Source of the DNA: Gracilaria vermiculophylla
Taxonomy: Eukaryota; Rhodophyta; Florideophyceae; Gracilariales; Gracilariaceae
DNA: 42,549 bases
Reading direction: 5' to 3'
NCBI GenBank assembly: GCA_019155205.2
Contig: JAHNZQ020003147.1
Span: 1,470,835 to 1,513,383, forward strand
The notes beneath the pieces are model-generated. The model was not told the DNA's origin, searched no databases, and worked only from the letters and a program-made list of their open reading frames with translations. The position numbers and the translations under genes are program-made. This document shows positions 21,185 through 31,264 of the stretch, piece after piece; the stretch's first letter is position 1, and every line of letters begins with the position of its first letter.

Positions 21185-22509
21185 CTTTTGACTTGAGTTG
21201 GACAAAAGAAGTCAATTGTAGCGACAAATCCTCTACATGGGAATCGTGAAATAATCATGATCTGTGTGGTTCTTTTAGGGCATATGCAGCGTCGGGTGCA
21301 GCGTGTTGAAAATACATGAGGGGATAAAGAGTATGGCGAGTACCGATTAAGACAAATATGTTTACAAGGATTCACACGGGGAAACCGACAGCTTGGGATA
21401 GTTTCCACCCTTCACTTTATCTCCCATCAATTTTTGATGTGTTCAGCACGGGGATTCTCTTGATGGAAAAGATAAGAAGAGTCCAAAGAAACCATGCTTT
21501 ATGCATCAATATGTGGTTGCCGAAAAGCATGGTATGCTTTACATTTGCGAGGTTGCTGTGTCTGGACTATGCTTGATTGCTGTTTCCTCGTGGCCTTTAT
21601 GTTTCAATCTCGAACCGAAAAGGATTGAAAAAGAGCTCCATTGCGAATTGATCTATTATAGTGAAAGGAAAAGTCGCACAATTTTGGGCTTCGGGAACTA
21701 TTATGACGCCAAGGTGAATTCGTTTCCAAAAGCGCATGGCTAGTAGCTTCAGTGAAAAATAGATTCCGCTGATCAATATCCCCCGAGTTACTATGCAACT
21801 CAGAGTGTTTATAACGAATTCGTCGTTTGAAAGAAACATCCTGGTTCCATTAATCATTTTATGCATTGGTGAGACAGAACAACATCTCATAAATATTAGC
21901 CGTGGGACTAGGATGCATGTCGTATCTGGCTTCAAACAACGCCGATGGTGCGCCATGAGACGAGAATGTCCGGTTGATTCTTTTGCCCTCGACTTGTCCT
22001 TCCGCACAGATGCTACCCAGACCACGGTAAGTAACCTCATCTCGTAAACCAAATTGTCAAACACACAATGAGAACGGCATATAGTCCATATTTGCAAGGT
22101 TCTGATTATTTGCCTAAGGAAGTACGCTTCGTTCAATTTTTTTTTTGGGAGAACTGAATGTTGAATGCTACCCTCAGGGACGGCCCGACCATTCACCCTT
22201 AGTCGTGAGTGGCATTTTTTGCTGTGAATACACTCCAAAAAGTTTGTCGAAGCTCCCAGAATAAAGTCCAGACGCCTATTCTTCGACAACATCTAATGGT
22301 GCTCTCACTGGTTACCCTGATCCTGTTTTTCTTTGACTTTGAAGGCCTTGCAGTGACCATATTTGCGCATATGACCTGCTAAACTTGAATCGCTTTCGTT
22401 ACCTCATGTGGACACGTCGTTACATCACAAGAGGAACTTAATGTGCACGTTCGTGACCTCTAAGATCTAAAAACTGTGCCACCAACTGTCAGAATGGAGA
22501 GAATAAGTA
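21185..22509. other. 1.3-kb region with possible unassigned spliced exons
   Basis: A minus-strand frame (21597-22292) is open for 231 codons but lacks protein-like composition. A plus-strand frame from the ATG at 21793 runs to a strong donor, ACG|GTAAGTAAC at 22027. It meets a good acceptor (CCCTCAG, ending 22177) in the same phase and continues GRPDHSPLVVSGIFCCEYTP to a stop at 22262. I recognise neither product and call no gene. Confidence 0.3.
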
Positions 22510-23298
22510 TCATTCGCGTGAAGTTAATTCAACTTGCGGTTCAAGCGATCTTCTCGGTCCATCATCAGCACCGTCTTCATCTGAGACCTGGCTTTCGATT
22601 TCCTGATCTACAGAGCCATCCCCTACCAATATACTTCGTGGATCCCGCCGTCTCAACAATCGAGTGCAATGGACCCGAAATTCATCGTGATTAGTAGAAA
22701 AATTTCGTGCAATCGCAAGAAGACCAGCATCACGATCAATGGCAAGGTCAACAATCCGATCAAATTGCCACCTTGAAAACTGCTGCGACTTTCTGATCTT
22801 CTTCGCTAAAGAAATCGCTTCATCTTGCAACATAGTTTCGCTTTTCGTGGGTTCATCTTTTGGTTTTGAAACCTTCTTGATATGAGATCCATCGAGCTTT
22901 ACTCCTCGAGTTGGAATGGGAGCTTCTTCAAAAGTGTCCTTGCTCCAGAAGAGCCACGCATTTTCAGGAAGGGCAGAAACATCTGCGTCCGTTCTGATGG
23001 CCTCGGTAAAGTGAGGCGATGTGAACACAGATATTTGTTTGATGTCGTACGGTTCGACAAACGCAGTTGGAAATGGTGGTGGCTGAGAATCTGCAATATT
23101 CGCTTTTAATCGGTAAAGATTCATTCGATAAATCTTGATGCTGTGAAGCTCTCCGTCCGGATATTCAATCGCACGAAGGACTTTGCCAAATATTCTCGAC
23201 CTGATGGCATTGAACACAATAGAAGAACCTCCGACCATTTTAAAAGCGCTATCCGCCTTCCCAAGCATAACTCCGATAGGAACAATTGGTGCAACCAT
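22510..23298 (-). CDS. Unknown conserved-looking nuclear-type protein
   Basis: The 262-aa frame has an ATG start and no intron. The first 60 residues look folded (GVMLGKADSAFKMVGGSSIV, then NAIRSRIFGKVLRAIEYPDG). The middle is polar, with a lysine-rich stretch (HIKKVSKPKDEP). A helical part follows (RKSQQFSRWQFDRIVDLAID), then an arginine-rich LLRRRDPRS and an acidic tail (SQVSDEDGADDGPRRS). It has no membrane span or signal peptide. Codon use and evenness along the frame support a real protein, but I do not recognise a family. It could be a chromatin or RNA-associated factor, which is only a guess from charge pattern. Confidence 0.65.
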   Translation of the reverse strand: MVAPIVPIGVMLGKADSAFKMVGGSSIVFNAIRSRIFGKVLRAIEYPDGELHSIKIYRMNLYRLKANIADSQPPPFPTAFVEPYDIKQISVFTSPHFTEAIRTDADVSALPENAWLFWSKDTFEEAPIPTRGVKLDGSHIKKVSKPKDEPTKSETMLQDEAISLAKKIRKSQQFSRWQFDRIVDLAIDRDAGLLAIARNFSTNHDEFRVHCTRLLRRRDPRSILVGDGSVDQEIESQVSDEDGADDGPRRSLEPQVELTSRE

Positions 23299-24229
23299 TT
23301 TGAAGGGGGTTACTATCTAATTGCACTATTGGAGCAAATATCTGTTCACATTCAGACTGAAAGAAGATTCGTAACGAAACGGGTGTTGCAGCGTGTCTGA
23401 GGTTCTTGGCATTAGACAACACTTTCCTTTCACAACCTCAATATTGCAGAAAAGCACATAGAGGAAATCGTTCGCCTGCTTGATTCCTTTGTCGCAAATA
23501 TGAGCTAAATGGGTAGCTCAGTTGTCAACCTCGTTCGTAGGCTTCGGTGGAAAACGCGTTCATCACCAGAAGAGTACGATGAATAATTTCCGAAAGCGCT
23601 GGTCGGATCTTGGCAAAACGGATGAATTGTTTTCTGTCGCAGACGTCCTAGCTGCAAGCGTCGATATTCAGGCAGATGAGTAAAGTACTATGCTCGAGAT
23701 TCAAAGTGTACGGATAAATAAGAAGTGATGTACGATCCAACTTTGGTATGAGTTCATAACAACTTGAAGCTCAGTACAGTCGCAAACCCCCGAATGAAAC
23801 AATACCTTATTACAGAGAATCACAGTCAAAATCCAAACTGCGGATTTGCTAGGGTAAAATTGATCTGTGAACTGAAACCATTGAGCCCTACTATAAAGTA
23901 CGTTGTACAGTACACACAGTATCTACGAGAGGCTAACCCTCCATGTACTCGACATGCACGTTCAGCCGGCTCAGCAGTAGCACTCGCACGAATGCGCCAT
24001 CATTCGTGAACGTCAGTGGGAAGGCGAAATTCTTGCAGAACGAGGGATAATTTGAGACAGAAAACCAGAACAGCTCGAGCATTCATGCGTTGAATGTCTC
24101 GATGGAATTACGTGCTTAAAAGCTTTTATCCAGTCTTTGAATGTCACGCCAGAAGTGACCTCCAGGACTCAGATCAAGTTTGGAATCAGGCGAAGTGCAG
24201 TTTCTTTGTTCGAAATCTCGTCTGAAACC
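23299..24229. other. divergent spacer of 0.9 kb
   Basis: The region lies between two head-to-head genes. It contains two short overlapping plus-strand frames (ATG at 23509, 25 codons; ATG at 23579, 34 codons) that look protein-like but are in different frames. No gene is called. Confidence 0.4.
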
Positions 24230-24934
24230 ATGGTGCGATCCATGCCACGAAGGCGAAGGTCCGGCGTCCAGTACCAAAGCTTGAGAAGTTCCGCCTCTGT
24301 AAGACATATATCATCATCTGTTCAAGGAAACATGGACAGCACAGAGGAGGTTCTTCGCATGCTCAGTGAGACCGGAATGTCTCGATACGCGGCTTCTTTT
24401 CGTGCTCATGCAATCACGGGAAGCGCCCTGTTAGGACTCAACGCAACCGAACTGAACAAGGTTCTGGGAGTCAGCAAACTGGCGGATCGTCGTCAAATAC
24501 GCCAAGGAATTGAGTATCTGAAGAATGTCTTTAACATAGAAACACAGCTATCAGTGCCTGAAGACGGAAGAATTCTAACCCACTTGTCAAATGAGAGAGT
24601 ATTTCTGGGTTGGTTGCGATTTGCCGTCATACTTCAAACTGTGGCGGTTGCCACAGTAAGATTGGAAAACGATTCTAGGGAAGGCAGCACTCGCTTTGTT
24701 TTAGCAGTTACTGTCATGTTGTCTTTGATTGCGTCTCTCGCGCTAGTGTATGGGACTTACAAATACTTCTGGATGCATCGATTGATAGATGATCCAGGAG
24801 ATTCACATATTCCTGAATACAATCTGATTACTCCTTCCTTGTTTATAGGATTCTCCGTTGCAATCGCAAGCTTATATGGGGCAATGTCTATAGACACAAA
24901 AACTGCGACTGAATTAGCACTGATTGGCGTTTGA
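24230..24934 (+). CDS. SAM domain + DUF202 membrane protein
   Basis: Starting at the ATG at 24230 the protein is 234 aa; the open frame upstream begins only at a TTG. The basic N terminus (MVRSMPRRRRSGVQ) and Ser/Arg-rich region to residue 35 could be an organelle targeting peptide. Residues about 37-103 form a SAM domain (EEVLRMLSETGMSRYAASFR, then LLGLNATELNKVLGVSKLAD). Residues about 118-220 match DUF202, the three-span fold of bacterial YidH and of yeast Vtc1: HLSNERVFLGWLRFAVILQT, then two further spans near 157-175 and 202-219. Vtc1 belongs to the polyphosphate polymerase complex, but no polymerase (SPX/VTC4-type) domain is here. SAM domains usually oligomerise. The stop is 68 bp from the convergent RAD51AP1-like stop. 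Confidence 0.82.
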   Translation: MVRSMPRRRRSGVQYQSLRSSASVRHISSSVQGNMDSTEEVLRMLSETGMSRYAASFRAHAITGSALLGLNATELNKVLGVSKLADRRQIRQGIEYLKNVFNIETQLSVPEDGRILTHLSNERVFLGWLRFAVILQTVAVATVRLENDSREGSTRFVLAVTVMLSLIASLALVYGTYKYFWMHRLIDDPGDSHIPEYNLITPSLFIGFSVAIASLYGAMSIDTKTATELALIGV

Positions 24935-25002
24935 TCACAGTCGTTGGTTGACACGGCCTATTTCTATCGAAAATATTACACAGGGTGAACCGTACTCGAA
25001 GT

Positions 25003-26046
25003 TCAGTTTTTCTTAAGATAAGCATGCAAAGGAGGGACTGATGCATTTCTGGACAATCCAGATCGAATGAGTGGAGATGGCATGGATTTCAATGACGGCT
25101 GTCGTGGTTTCTGAGCTGAGCTCACGATAGACGATAGTGCGGATGAGTTACAAGGTATTCGAGCCCCCAACCGCTTCTTCCCTGTTCCAGAAAATGTCGA
25201 TGCACCTGTTTGCTTATATTCAGAAATAGGCTTCTGTGTGGTGGCGCTCGACTGCTTTGCGTTCTTCGAAATAGTTTTCGCGGCACTCTTTCCGCTTGCT
25301 GCCCTGGGTTTATTCTGAGTCCTTCCTTTCTTCGTAGGAGTAGTCCGTTTCGTTGTAGCACCTGCTTTTCTCTTCTTTGTGGAGCGTTTTGGGGAGAGTT
25401 CAAAGTCACTCCCGGCGTTATCCTCTTCGTCTTCTGGGGAATCATCAGCGCTGTTATAAGCATCGTCGTCCTCGTGGGCGGAAGCATCGCTTTCAGAATC
25501 AGAAATGACGAATGGGTTGCGTTGTTTTGAGACTCTAGAAGACCTTGCCGGCTTTTCGCTGTCTCCGTCTATTTTTCAATTAAAGAACACATATGTCAGT
25601 GATATTTGCAAGCGTGGGGGAGGGCTGCCCTGTCTAAACAAATCATATACGGTTTGCGTACCATTGTTCGAAGCCTTTGGTGGGGTACTCCGGTCCGTCT
25701 TGTTTTCATCGGCAGCCGCTGGCTCTTCTGATTTGGCCGCACTTTCCATTGTGTTTTCAAGGCTAGGATCTCGTGGACCGTTACCCAGAGCCACACTGCC
25801 TGATTCTTGAGCTTGAACTTCGTCGTGTTCCAATGAGTCTGGGACGCAAACTACATCATCATCATCATTGTCATCCAATTGAAAACTGCTGGTCTGAGGT
25901 GAACGAAGCGCTGGACGACGAGGCTTCGTCGAACTGCGACGGGCCCTTTTCAGACGGGAACGAGAAGACGACTTATCGTCATCCGAGACAGCAAAATCGT
26001 CGTCATCAGATGACTCGGCGTAGCTTGATGGTCGGTTTCGTGCCAT
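25003..26046 (-). CDS. RAD51AP1-like homologous recombination protein
   Basis: The CDS is complement(join(25003..25568,25662..26046)), 316 aa (human RAD51AP1 is about 335-352). The 93-nt intron 25569-25661 (GTACGC to AATAG) is phase 1. RAD51AP1 binds DNA and RAD51 and stimulates strand invasion. Two family features mark both ends. The N terminus reads RPSSYAESSDDDDFAVSD, like human NYSQFDHSDSDDDFVS. The C terminus reads SPLIRSGLSRNASVPPLHAY, like the RAD51-binding GLSRLARVKPLHP. Between them lie acidic Ser/Asp stretches and basic lysine-rich DNA-binding-type stretches (PKRSTKKRKAGATTKRTTPT). The rest is low complexity, so identity rests on the two short motifs and overall architecture. A generic nuclear disordered protein remains possible. 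Confidence 0.68.
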
Positions 26047-27715
26047 GTTTGGCCTTGAGTATTTAAGACGGGAGCACGCCTGGTATGGTGTCGAGAAATG
26101 AGCAGAACACGCTTCTACCGCCGCCTGGTGCCTTGAAGGACACGCGGGTCACACTGCTCGGTGCACATTAGCCAATGGCGACACGTTGTCTTTTTAGGGA
26201 GACCGAGAATTGTTTCCGAAGTGAAGCATGTACTGTAAGTAAACCGTTTTCCGGAACGACGGTGCCGAAGTTCGCCCTTTCCCGCGTTTTTATTTACTCG
26301 TGTACAGTTGTGCCGGAATAAAAAGAATCGCATTTCGAGTATCGAATAATGCACATGAAAAAAACATGTGGTAAAAGTGTTAAATGCAAAACCACAGTTC
26401 TGTCGCGCTTCACACATTAATAAAAATTAGGGGTGCACCTGAAAGCCATCCTTTTGAAATCCAAAATTTACGTCTCGTAAGACATAAGTTATAAAATGGT
26501 TTCCACACCACAAATAATCCACTATACTACTTCATGGACTGATACGTGAAAGGCCATTGTACATCGTAGAGAACTATTTTGAAAAAAAATCTGAGAAGCC
26601 AGCTTGAAATGCATTTCACCCCTCGCGTCGTTCTTTGAGTTTTTCTATTGACATTTAAAAAAAAGTGGAACGAAGATGACCATGTTTCCGCAGTATTTTG
26701 TGATACATCCAGCTAAGCTCTTGCTGGATACTTTACCTCTATTTTTTGGCTTATCTTTGCATCGGCGTTTCCGAGTACAGTACTTTATGTACTAACATTG
26801 TGTGCAACCCCGCCGCGTCAATGCGCTTGTTCCATTCAGGATGAACTTGATCTAACAACTTTCATTTCTTTTCGATTTTTCACTGCAATTTGTGCCACTC
26901 TGCGTCTGCGTCTGCGACACCATACCGACGGTCGCTCAGCAGCGTGCTGAGACCCAAATGCGCTTTGCGACGGCTAACATGTGCCTTATCTACCCCTTGC
27001 ACAATCGCAGAACGTGATGGCTTACGGACTTTGCCGCCTCAAGCGAGATGATTGGTCCCTCATGACATGAGAACAAGTCCAAGAATAGAAACCCTTGGTT
27101 CACGTCGAGCTCAGTGAGCTACGACTCGAAACCCTGCACACCTGGCCACACACAGCGGCGATGCACTCGCATCAACGAGCAATCGCAATATCGATCACAC
27201 TTCGGGCATCGACTTCCGCCGGTCAAGCACTCCGGAACAGTTAAGGAGGCGCGCACGCCACGGATAGGCATGCACATTTTTCATGTGTTGAGTTTTTAAG
27301 TGCTGCGCTGCAAGGCTTCTGCAGTCATATGAAAGCTAGGGGTCGTGATCTTGTACAGAATCTTCATCACTCTATAGCTAAATCGATACTACAAGCATGA
27401 CGTAGCATGCGACGAGAAACCGTTCTTCCTCGAGCGCATGCATCCAATTCTGCACATGTTAGACATAATGCTATCCATGCACAGACCTGAGATTTCTTTG
27501 CGACACCAGGACATCAAATTCGCTCCCGCCACACACGTGTGGCAGACCCCTCGTTTTCCGTTACTTGTCCGGTACCAACAGGCGAAGGTGAGGGCATCTG
27601 GCAACGTCTGTGCAGTCACAGAGCGAAACAGGCCGCAGAAAAGTACGCGCTCCTGAAGAGCCATCGCAGAATGAGAATGAATGTAACCTCAAGCTCGCTT
27701 TATACATCAAAAAAC
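26047..27715. other. 1.7-kb intergenic region
   Basis: No supported gene is visible. It should hold the RAD51AP1-like promoter and the 3' UTR of the desaturase. Short frames on both strands have no recognisable domain. Confidence 0.5.
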
Positions 27716-29011
27716 TTATTCAAGATTCTCCTTCAGCCTTGCAATTCTGAGGTGGGCCAAGAGATTACGCGCACCCTTGGAATGTTTGTACACTTCACCG
27801 TTGAAGGCACCAGTAGCGTCACGTCCCTTCCAGAACTCCAAGATACTCCTCCCACCAGGATGCATGGACATGAAGTCATCAACCTTGTGAACAACGCCAT
27901 CAATGACAATAAGTTTTTCTCCTTCCGCTACCCGCTTACTGACGGTCGCCCAGTCCATTGTAGACAAAGAACTAATTTCATGTCCCCAGTCAATAGTCTT
28001 CTTCATATCATCCAGTTCCTGTTGTTTCACTTGAACTTCGGCCTTTCGGATTTCGTTGTTGGGGAAACGAATCAATCGCGAACACAAACCAAAGTATGAG
28101 AGACATCGCACTATCCACTTGGTAGGGTCATAGTGGTACCACCGAATACCGTTTCGGTAATCGTGCGGAAACTCGTGATGATAGTTGTGATATCCTTCGC
28201 CAAATGTTACCAACGCGGTGATGATGTGATCATAACTGGTATGCTCCTTGGAGTATGTTTGAACGCCAAAAGTGTGCGCCAAACTGTTGACACAAAAAGT
28301 AGCTTGATGTACAAAGAACATACGCCCAAAGCACGCATATACCAGAGAGCCCCAGAAATCGCCCCATCCAAACGTGGCGACAGCTAACGGGAAGATAAAT
28401 CCGAAGAACATGGCAATCGGCAGATAGTTCCTGTGCTGGAACATAATACCGCGATGCGCGTTAAGATCGCTGATATCGACACGCCCTGTCCGCCTCGAGT
28501 CCTGCTTCAGAACCATCCATCCAATGTGGGCGTACCAGAATCCCTTGTGCACTGAGTACGGGTCTTTCTCCGTGTCAACATAGCGATGATGGGCACGGTG
28601 GTTGCGACACCACCAACGCGCAGATCCTTCAAAGGCGGCAGCACCCCACGCCAACAACACGAACTCGACCGGCCAGGACGCGTGATACGCTTTGTGTGAC
28701 CAAAGACGGTGGTACCCAGCGGTGATTCCGGTGCCTGTGAGGATGTATTGAATGATGGCAAGCACAAATGTTTGACGTCGAAGAGGTACAAACCATATAC
28801 CGAGAATGAGTCCGATGAGGGGTGTGAAGATGATGCTGGTAGAAAGCCAGTTGATTCGTTGGAGAAAAGGAAGCTCGCTGAGTTCCTTGTCTGTCATGTA
28901 CTTGGAGGACTTGGTCTTCTCGAAATATGTGCCCTTCTTCTCGTCATACTCCACCTCAGCGTGTGGCACAGCACGCTTGGTGAGTTTTGGTGTGGCGTCG
29001 GACATAGTCAT
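27716..29011 (-). CDS. Acyl-CoA delta-9 desaturase with C-terminal cytochrome b5
   Basis: This ER enzyme inserts a cis double bond at C9 of stearoyl- or palmitoyl-CoA using O2 and electrons from cytochrome b5. Starting at the ATG at 29011 (context AAAATGA) the protein is 431 aa; the frame extends upstream only from a GTG in the GC-rich leader. The three histidine boxes are HRLWSH (101-106), HRAHH (138-142) and HNYHH (275-279), and the membrane spans sit in the usual two pairs. Residues about 345-425 form a cytochrome b5 domain with HPGG (384-387) and a second heme histidine near 410 in YKHSKGA. A fused C-terminal cytochrome b5 is known from fungal OLE1-type and red algal enzymes; animal SCDs lack it. 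The gene is intronless. Confidence 0.95.
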   Translation of the reverse strand: MTMSDATPKLTKRAVPHAEVEYDEKKGTYFEKTKSSKYMTDKELSELPFLQRINWLSTSIIFTPLIGLILGIWFVPLRRQTFVLAIIQYILTGTGITAGYHRLWSHKAYHASWPVEFVLLAWGAAAFEGSARWWCRNHRAHHRYVDTEKDPYSVHKGFWYAHIGWMVLKQDSRRTGRVDISDLNAHRGIMFQHRNYLPIAMFFGFIFPLAVATFGWGDFWGSLVYACFGRMFFVHQATFCVNSLAHTFGVQTYSKEHTSYDHIITALVTFGEGYHNYHHEFPHDYRNGIRWYHYDPTKWIVRCLSYFGLCSRLIRFPNNEIRKAEVQVKQQELDDMKKTIDWGHEISSLSTMDWATVSKRVAEGEKLIVIDGVVHKVDDFMSMHPGGRSILEFWKGRDATGAFNGEVYKHSKGARNLLAHLRIARLKENLE

Positions 29012-30886
29012 TTTAGCAGTAATGGGGGGAAAGATGGGCGAAGACGGTATCGCAAGTTCACCACACGGAAGGCGCCAGAGACGGGTGATGAGCGACGCCT
29101 GCGAGGGAACGAAAGCGGGGATCGACAACTGCACAGAGGCCGTAGTCTCACCGATCAGCGCGCACCCGGACGGTTGGGCGAGGTTAACGTACAACCACAC
29201 CGCCGATCGCGTTTACTCGGCCGCAGTTCAGAGCGCACCGTCGAGCAAAACACGCCACACCGCACAGACCGTGCGCAGACGGTACGCGGACCGCGGAGCT
29301 GCTCAACGGAGGACGCGGCGCACGATAGAAGTAGCGCGCAAAATTGCAGGTCTGAAACACACTCGGCAAGTTATGTTGGATGGCGCTCAACACGGCACGC
29401 GGCGCGCACGCACTGCGCACGGCGGCAGCCACCAGCACGACGGACGCCTGTGATAGGCGCGCATCACACGCTGCGCGCCACAAGCTGCGCCCAACGTACT
29501 TACACAAGTCTTGTGCGCCGTTCGCGCCCGCGCGACTGGCGCCCGAGGCAAGTGCTCCGCCGTCGGCCATTCCGCGCGCTGCCAGTAGTGCACGCGGCCC
29601 CACGCGCGCGTCCCGTGCGCGTCCCACACCGCTTCCGTCGCCCCGCGGCCGTGTAGCCGCTTGTTGCCCGCGCCATGAAGCCGCCCTTCATTCAGCGACG
29701 CGCAGCGCGCACCGCCAGCTAGCATCGAGTTGCAAGAAACGTTGCGCGACGGCAGACTTTCGTGCAGCCCCGTTGTCCGGGGAAAGTGTCGAACTGCTCC
29801 AGTTTTGTGGGACCGTGCGGGCTTCAAAATAATGCCGTTTTAAATGTTGAAAAGGCGCGCTCTTGCAAGCCGGCTACAGCGGCCGTACGGTCGCCAACGA
29901 GGCCTCTTCGCCTGACGCGGGTAGCCGCCGGAATCGATGCTCGCCGCCCTATGGTCCGCGGGACAGTCGCAAACAGTAGCTTTGTATGCCGATAGCGTCT
30001 CTAAAGGCAACACGCGAACTTGGCTCACCTTCGATGAAGCAAAGCGTTGTATTATCAAACTTTATAGGCTTCAATTCTGACGTACAATTTCTGGCACGAC
30101 TGGTCTCCATCATGAACCTGCACATTAAAAGTAGTACAGTTAAACTGCGTAATCAACATTACGTTGTCTATCTATTTCGGCCTGAACCTTTTCTCTCTAT
30201 TTAACGGACAGGTTTGACAATTGTCCGCCCATACTCGTCTCTCACATGAACGTGGAGCGAATAATTCAGCAGATGTCTGACAACAGACACACAAATCTCG
30301 GTCCGAAGACGATTGACAAACCTGCCCGACCAAGTTAGGTGAACTATGAACACCCTTCTGCTAAAACGGCTGCCTCTCAACAAAATGTCGGTTAATTTCA
30401 ATCCAATTTTTAACACTTCCTTTCTTCCGCACTTCTCAAACCCTCCACCAAGCATAGCCGTCTACCTCCAAAGTTGGGTCCTGTTTCACACTGAAACTGT
30501 TTCTATCCTTCCTTATCAACATAAACTTACTCAACATTGAAGGATAACATGCATCATACATCTTGAGTAATACCAGGCAGCGAGCGGAGTCCTCGTCTGG
30601 AACGTGTCAATTGCAGCACAATCCGATAATATGCTGTGAACAATATATGAGCCATTTATTCGATTCGGAGTGTAAAAAATAAAACTGCATCAACTCTCTA
30701 ATCTGCAGAATCTTTGGACTCATAACATGTGCTGTACTACCTGGCCAAGTGGAGACCACAGAGGGGATTATTGTTTGGTGGACTCGTGGCCTTCGTGGAA
30801 TCCTTGTGAAATATGGTACGGAACTCATCTTCCCCCATCCATGTGTCTTAGTCCAGCTTGTGTATGTTTCTTTACTACACCATCAG
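29012..30886. other. desaturase upstream region with GC/CpG-rich block
   Basis: About 29180-29980 is markedly GC- and CpG-rich compared with the rest of the window, giving long stop-free frames on both strands. None has a recognisable domain, and amino acid content (Ala, Arg, Pro) mirrors base composition. It probably is the promoter and 5' leader of the desaturase. From about 30000 to 30886 the sequence is AT-rich again and no gene is seen. Confidence 0.5.
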
Positions 30887-31264
30887 ATGGCTTTCTTATA
30901 TGCGACTCCATTTCATCCGTTGCACAAGTTCCCCTCTACACCAAAGGTGTGCGGTCCTTCCAGGGCCACATTCCTCGCAAAGAGAATTGAATACCACTCT
31001 GATTCTGGTCCTCATACAAAAAGTGTCGGGTCCCCAGGAGCGCCGCATATTCCTCAAGATCAGAACCCCAACCAAACCTCTTCCCCTTTTCTCGAGCAAT
31101 GTGAAACCTGTGATAATACAGGGTTTGTTCCATGCCCCAAATGCAATGCTCAAGGCTTTGTTCGAAACCCTAGGTCTGTTAATGTGTTTTACTGCCCTGA
31201 CTGCGTCGGCTACAAAAAGTTGCGATGTCCCACGTGCGGAGGCAAATGCTATTTGTGTGATTGA
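30887..31264 (+). CDS. DnaJ-type zinc-finger protein (BSD2-like, probably plastid)
   Basis: I start at the in-frame ATG at 30887; the open frame begins upstream at a GTG. The product is 125 aa. Residues 72-124 carry repeated CxxC pairs: CETC (72-75), CPKC (83-86), CPDC (103-106), CPTC (114-117) and a final CYLC (121-124). The spacing and the CxxCxxxG pattern match the DnaJ-type zinc finger found without a J domain in plant BSD2 and related plastid chaperones and thiol proteins, which act in Rubisco or photosystem assembly. The first 65 residues are unstructured, rich in Ser, Pro, His and Lys and start MAFLYATPF, consistent with a plastid transit peptide. Plastid location is inference. Confidence 0.75.
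   Translation: MAFLYATPFHPLHKFPSTPKVCGPSRATFLAKRIEYHSDSGPHTKSVGSPGAPHIPQDQNPNQTSSPFLEQCETCDNTGFVPCPKCNAQGFVRNPRSVNVFYCPDCVGYKKLRCPTCGGKCYLCD

Noticed and set aside
21597..22292. 231-codon minus-strand frame
   Set aside because: Composition looks random, no domain is visible, and a better-formed splice pair lies on the opposite strand.
25855..25880. CATCATCATCATC microsatellite
   Set aside because: It is the coding run of aspartates in the RAD51AP1-like protein.
29380..29832. 150-codon plus-strand ATG frame and similar minus-strand frames in the GC-rich block
   Set aside because: Open on both strands at once, made of Ala/Arg/Pro/Ser as expected from base composition, with no domain.
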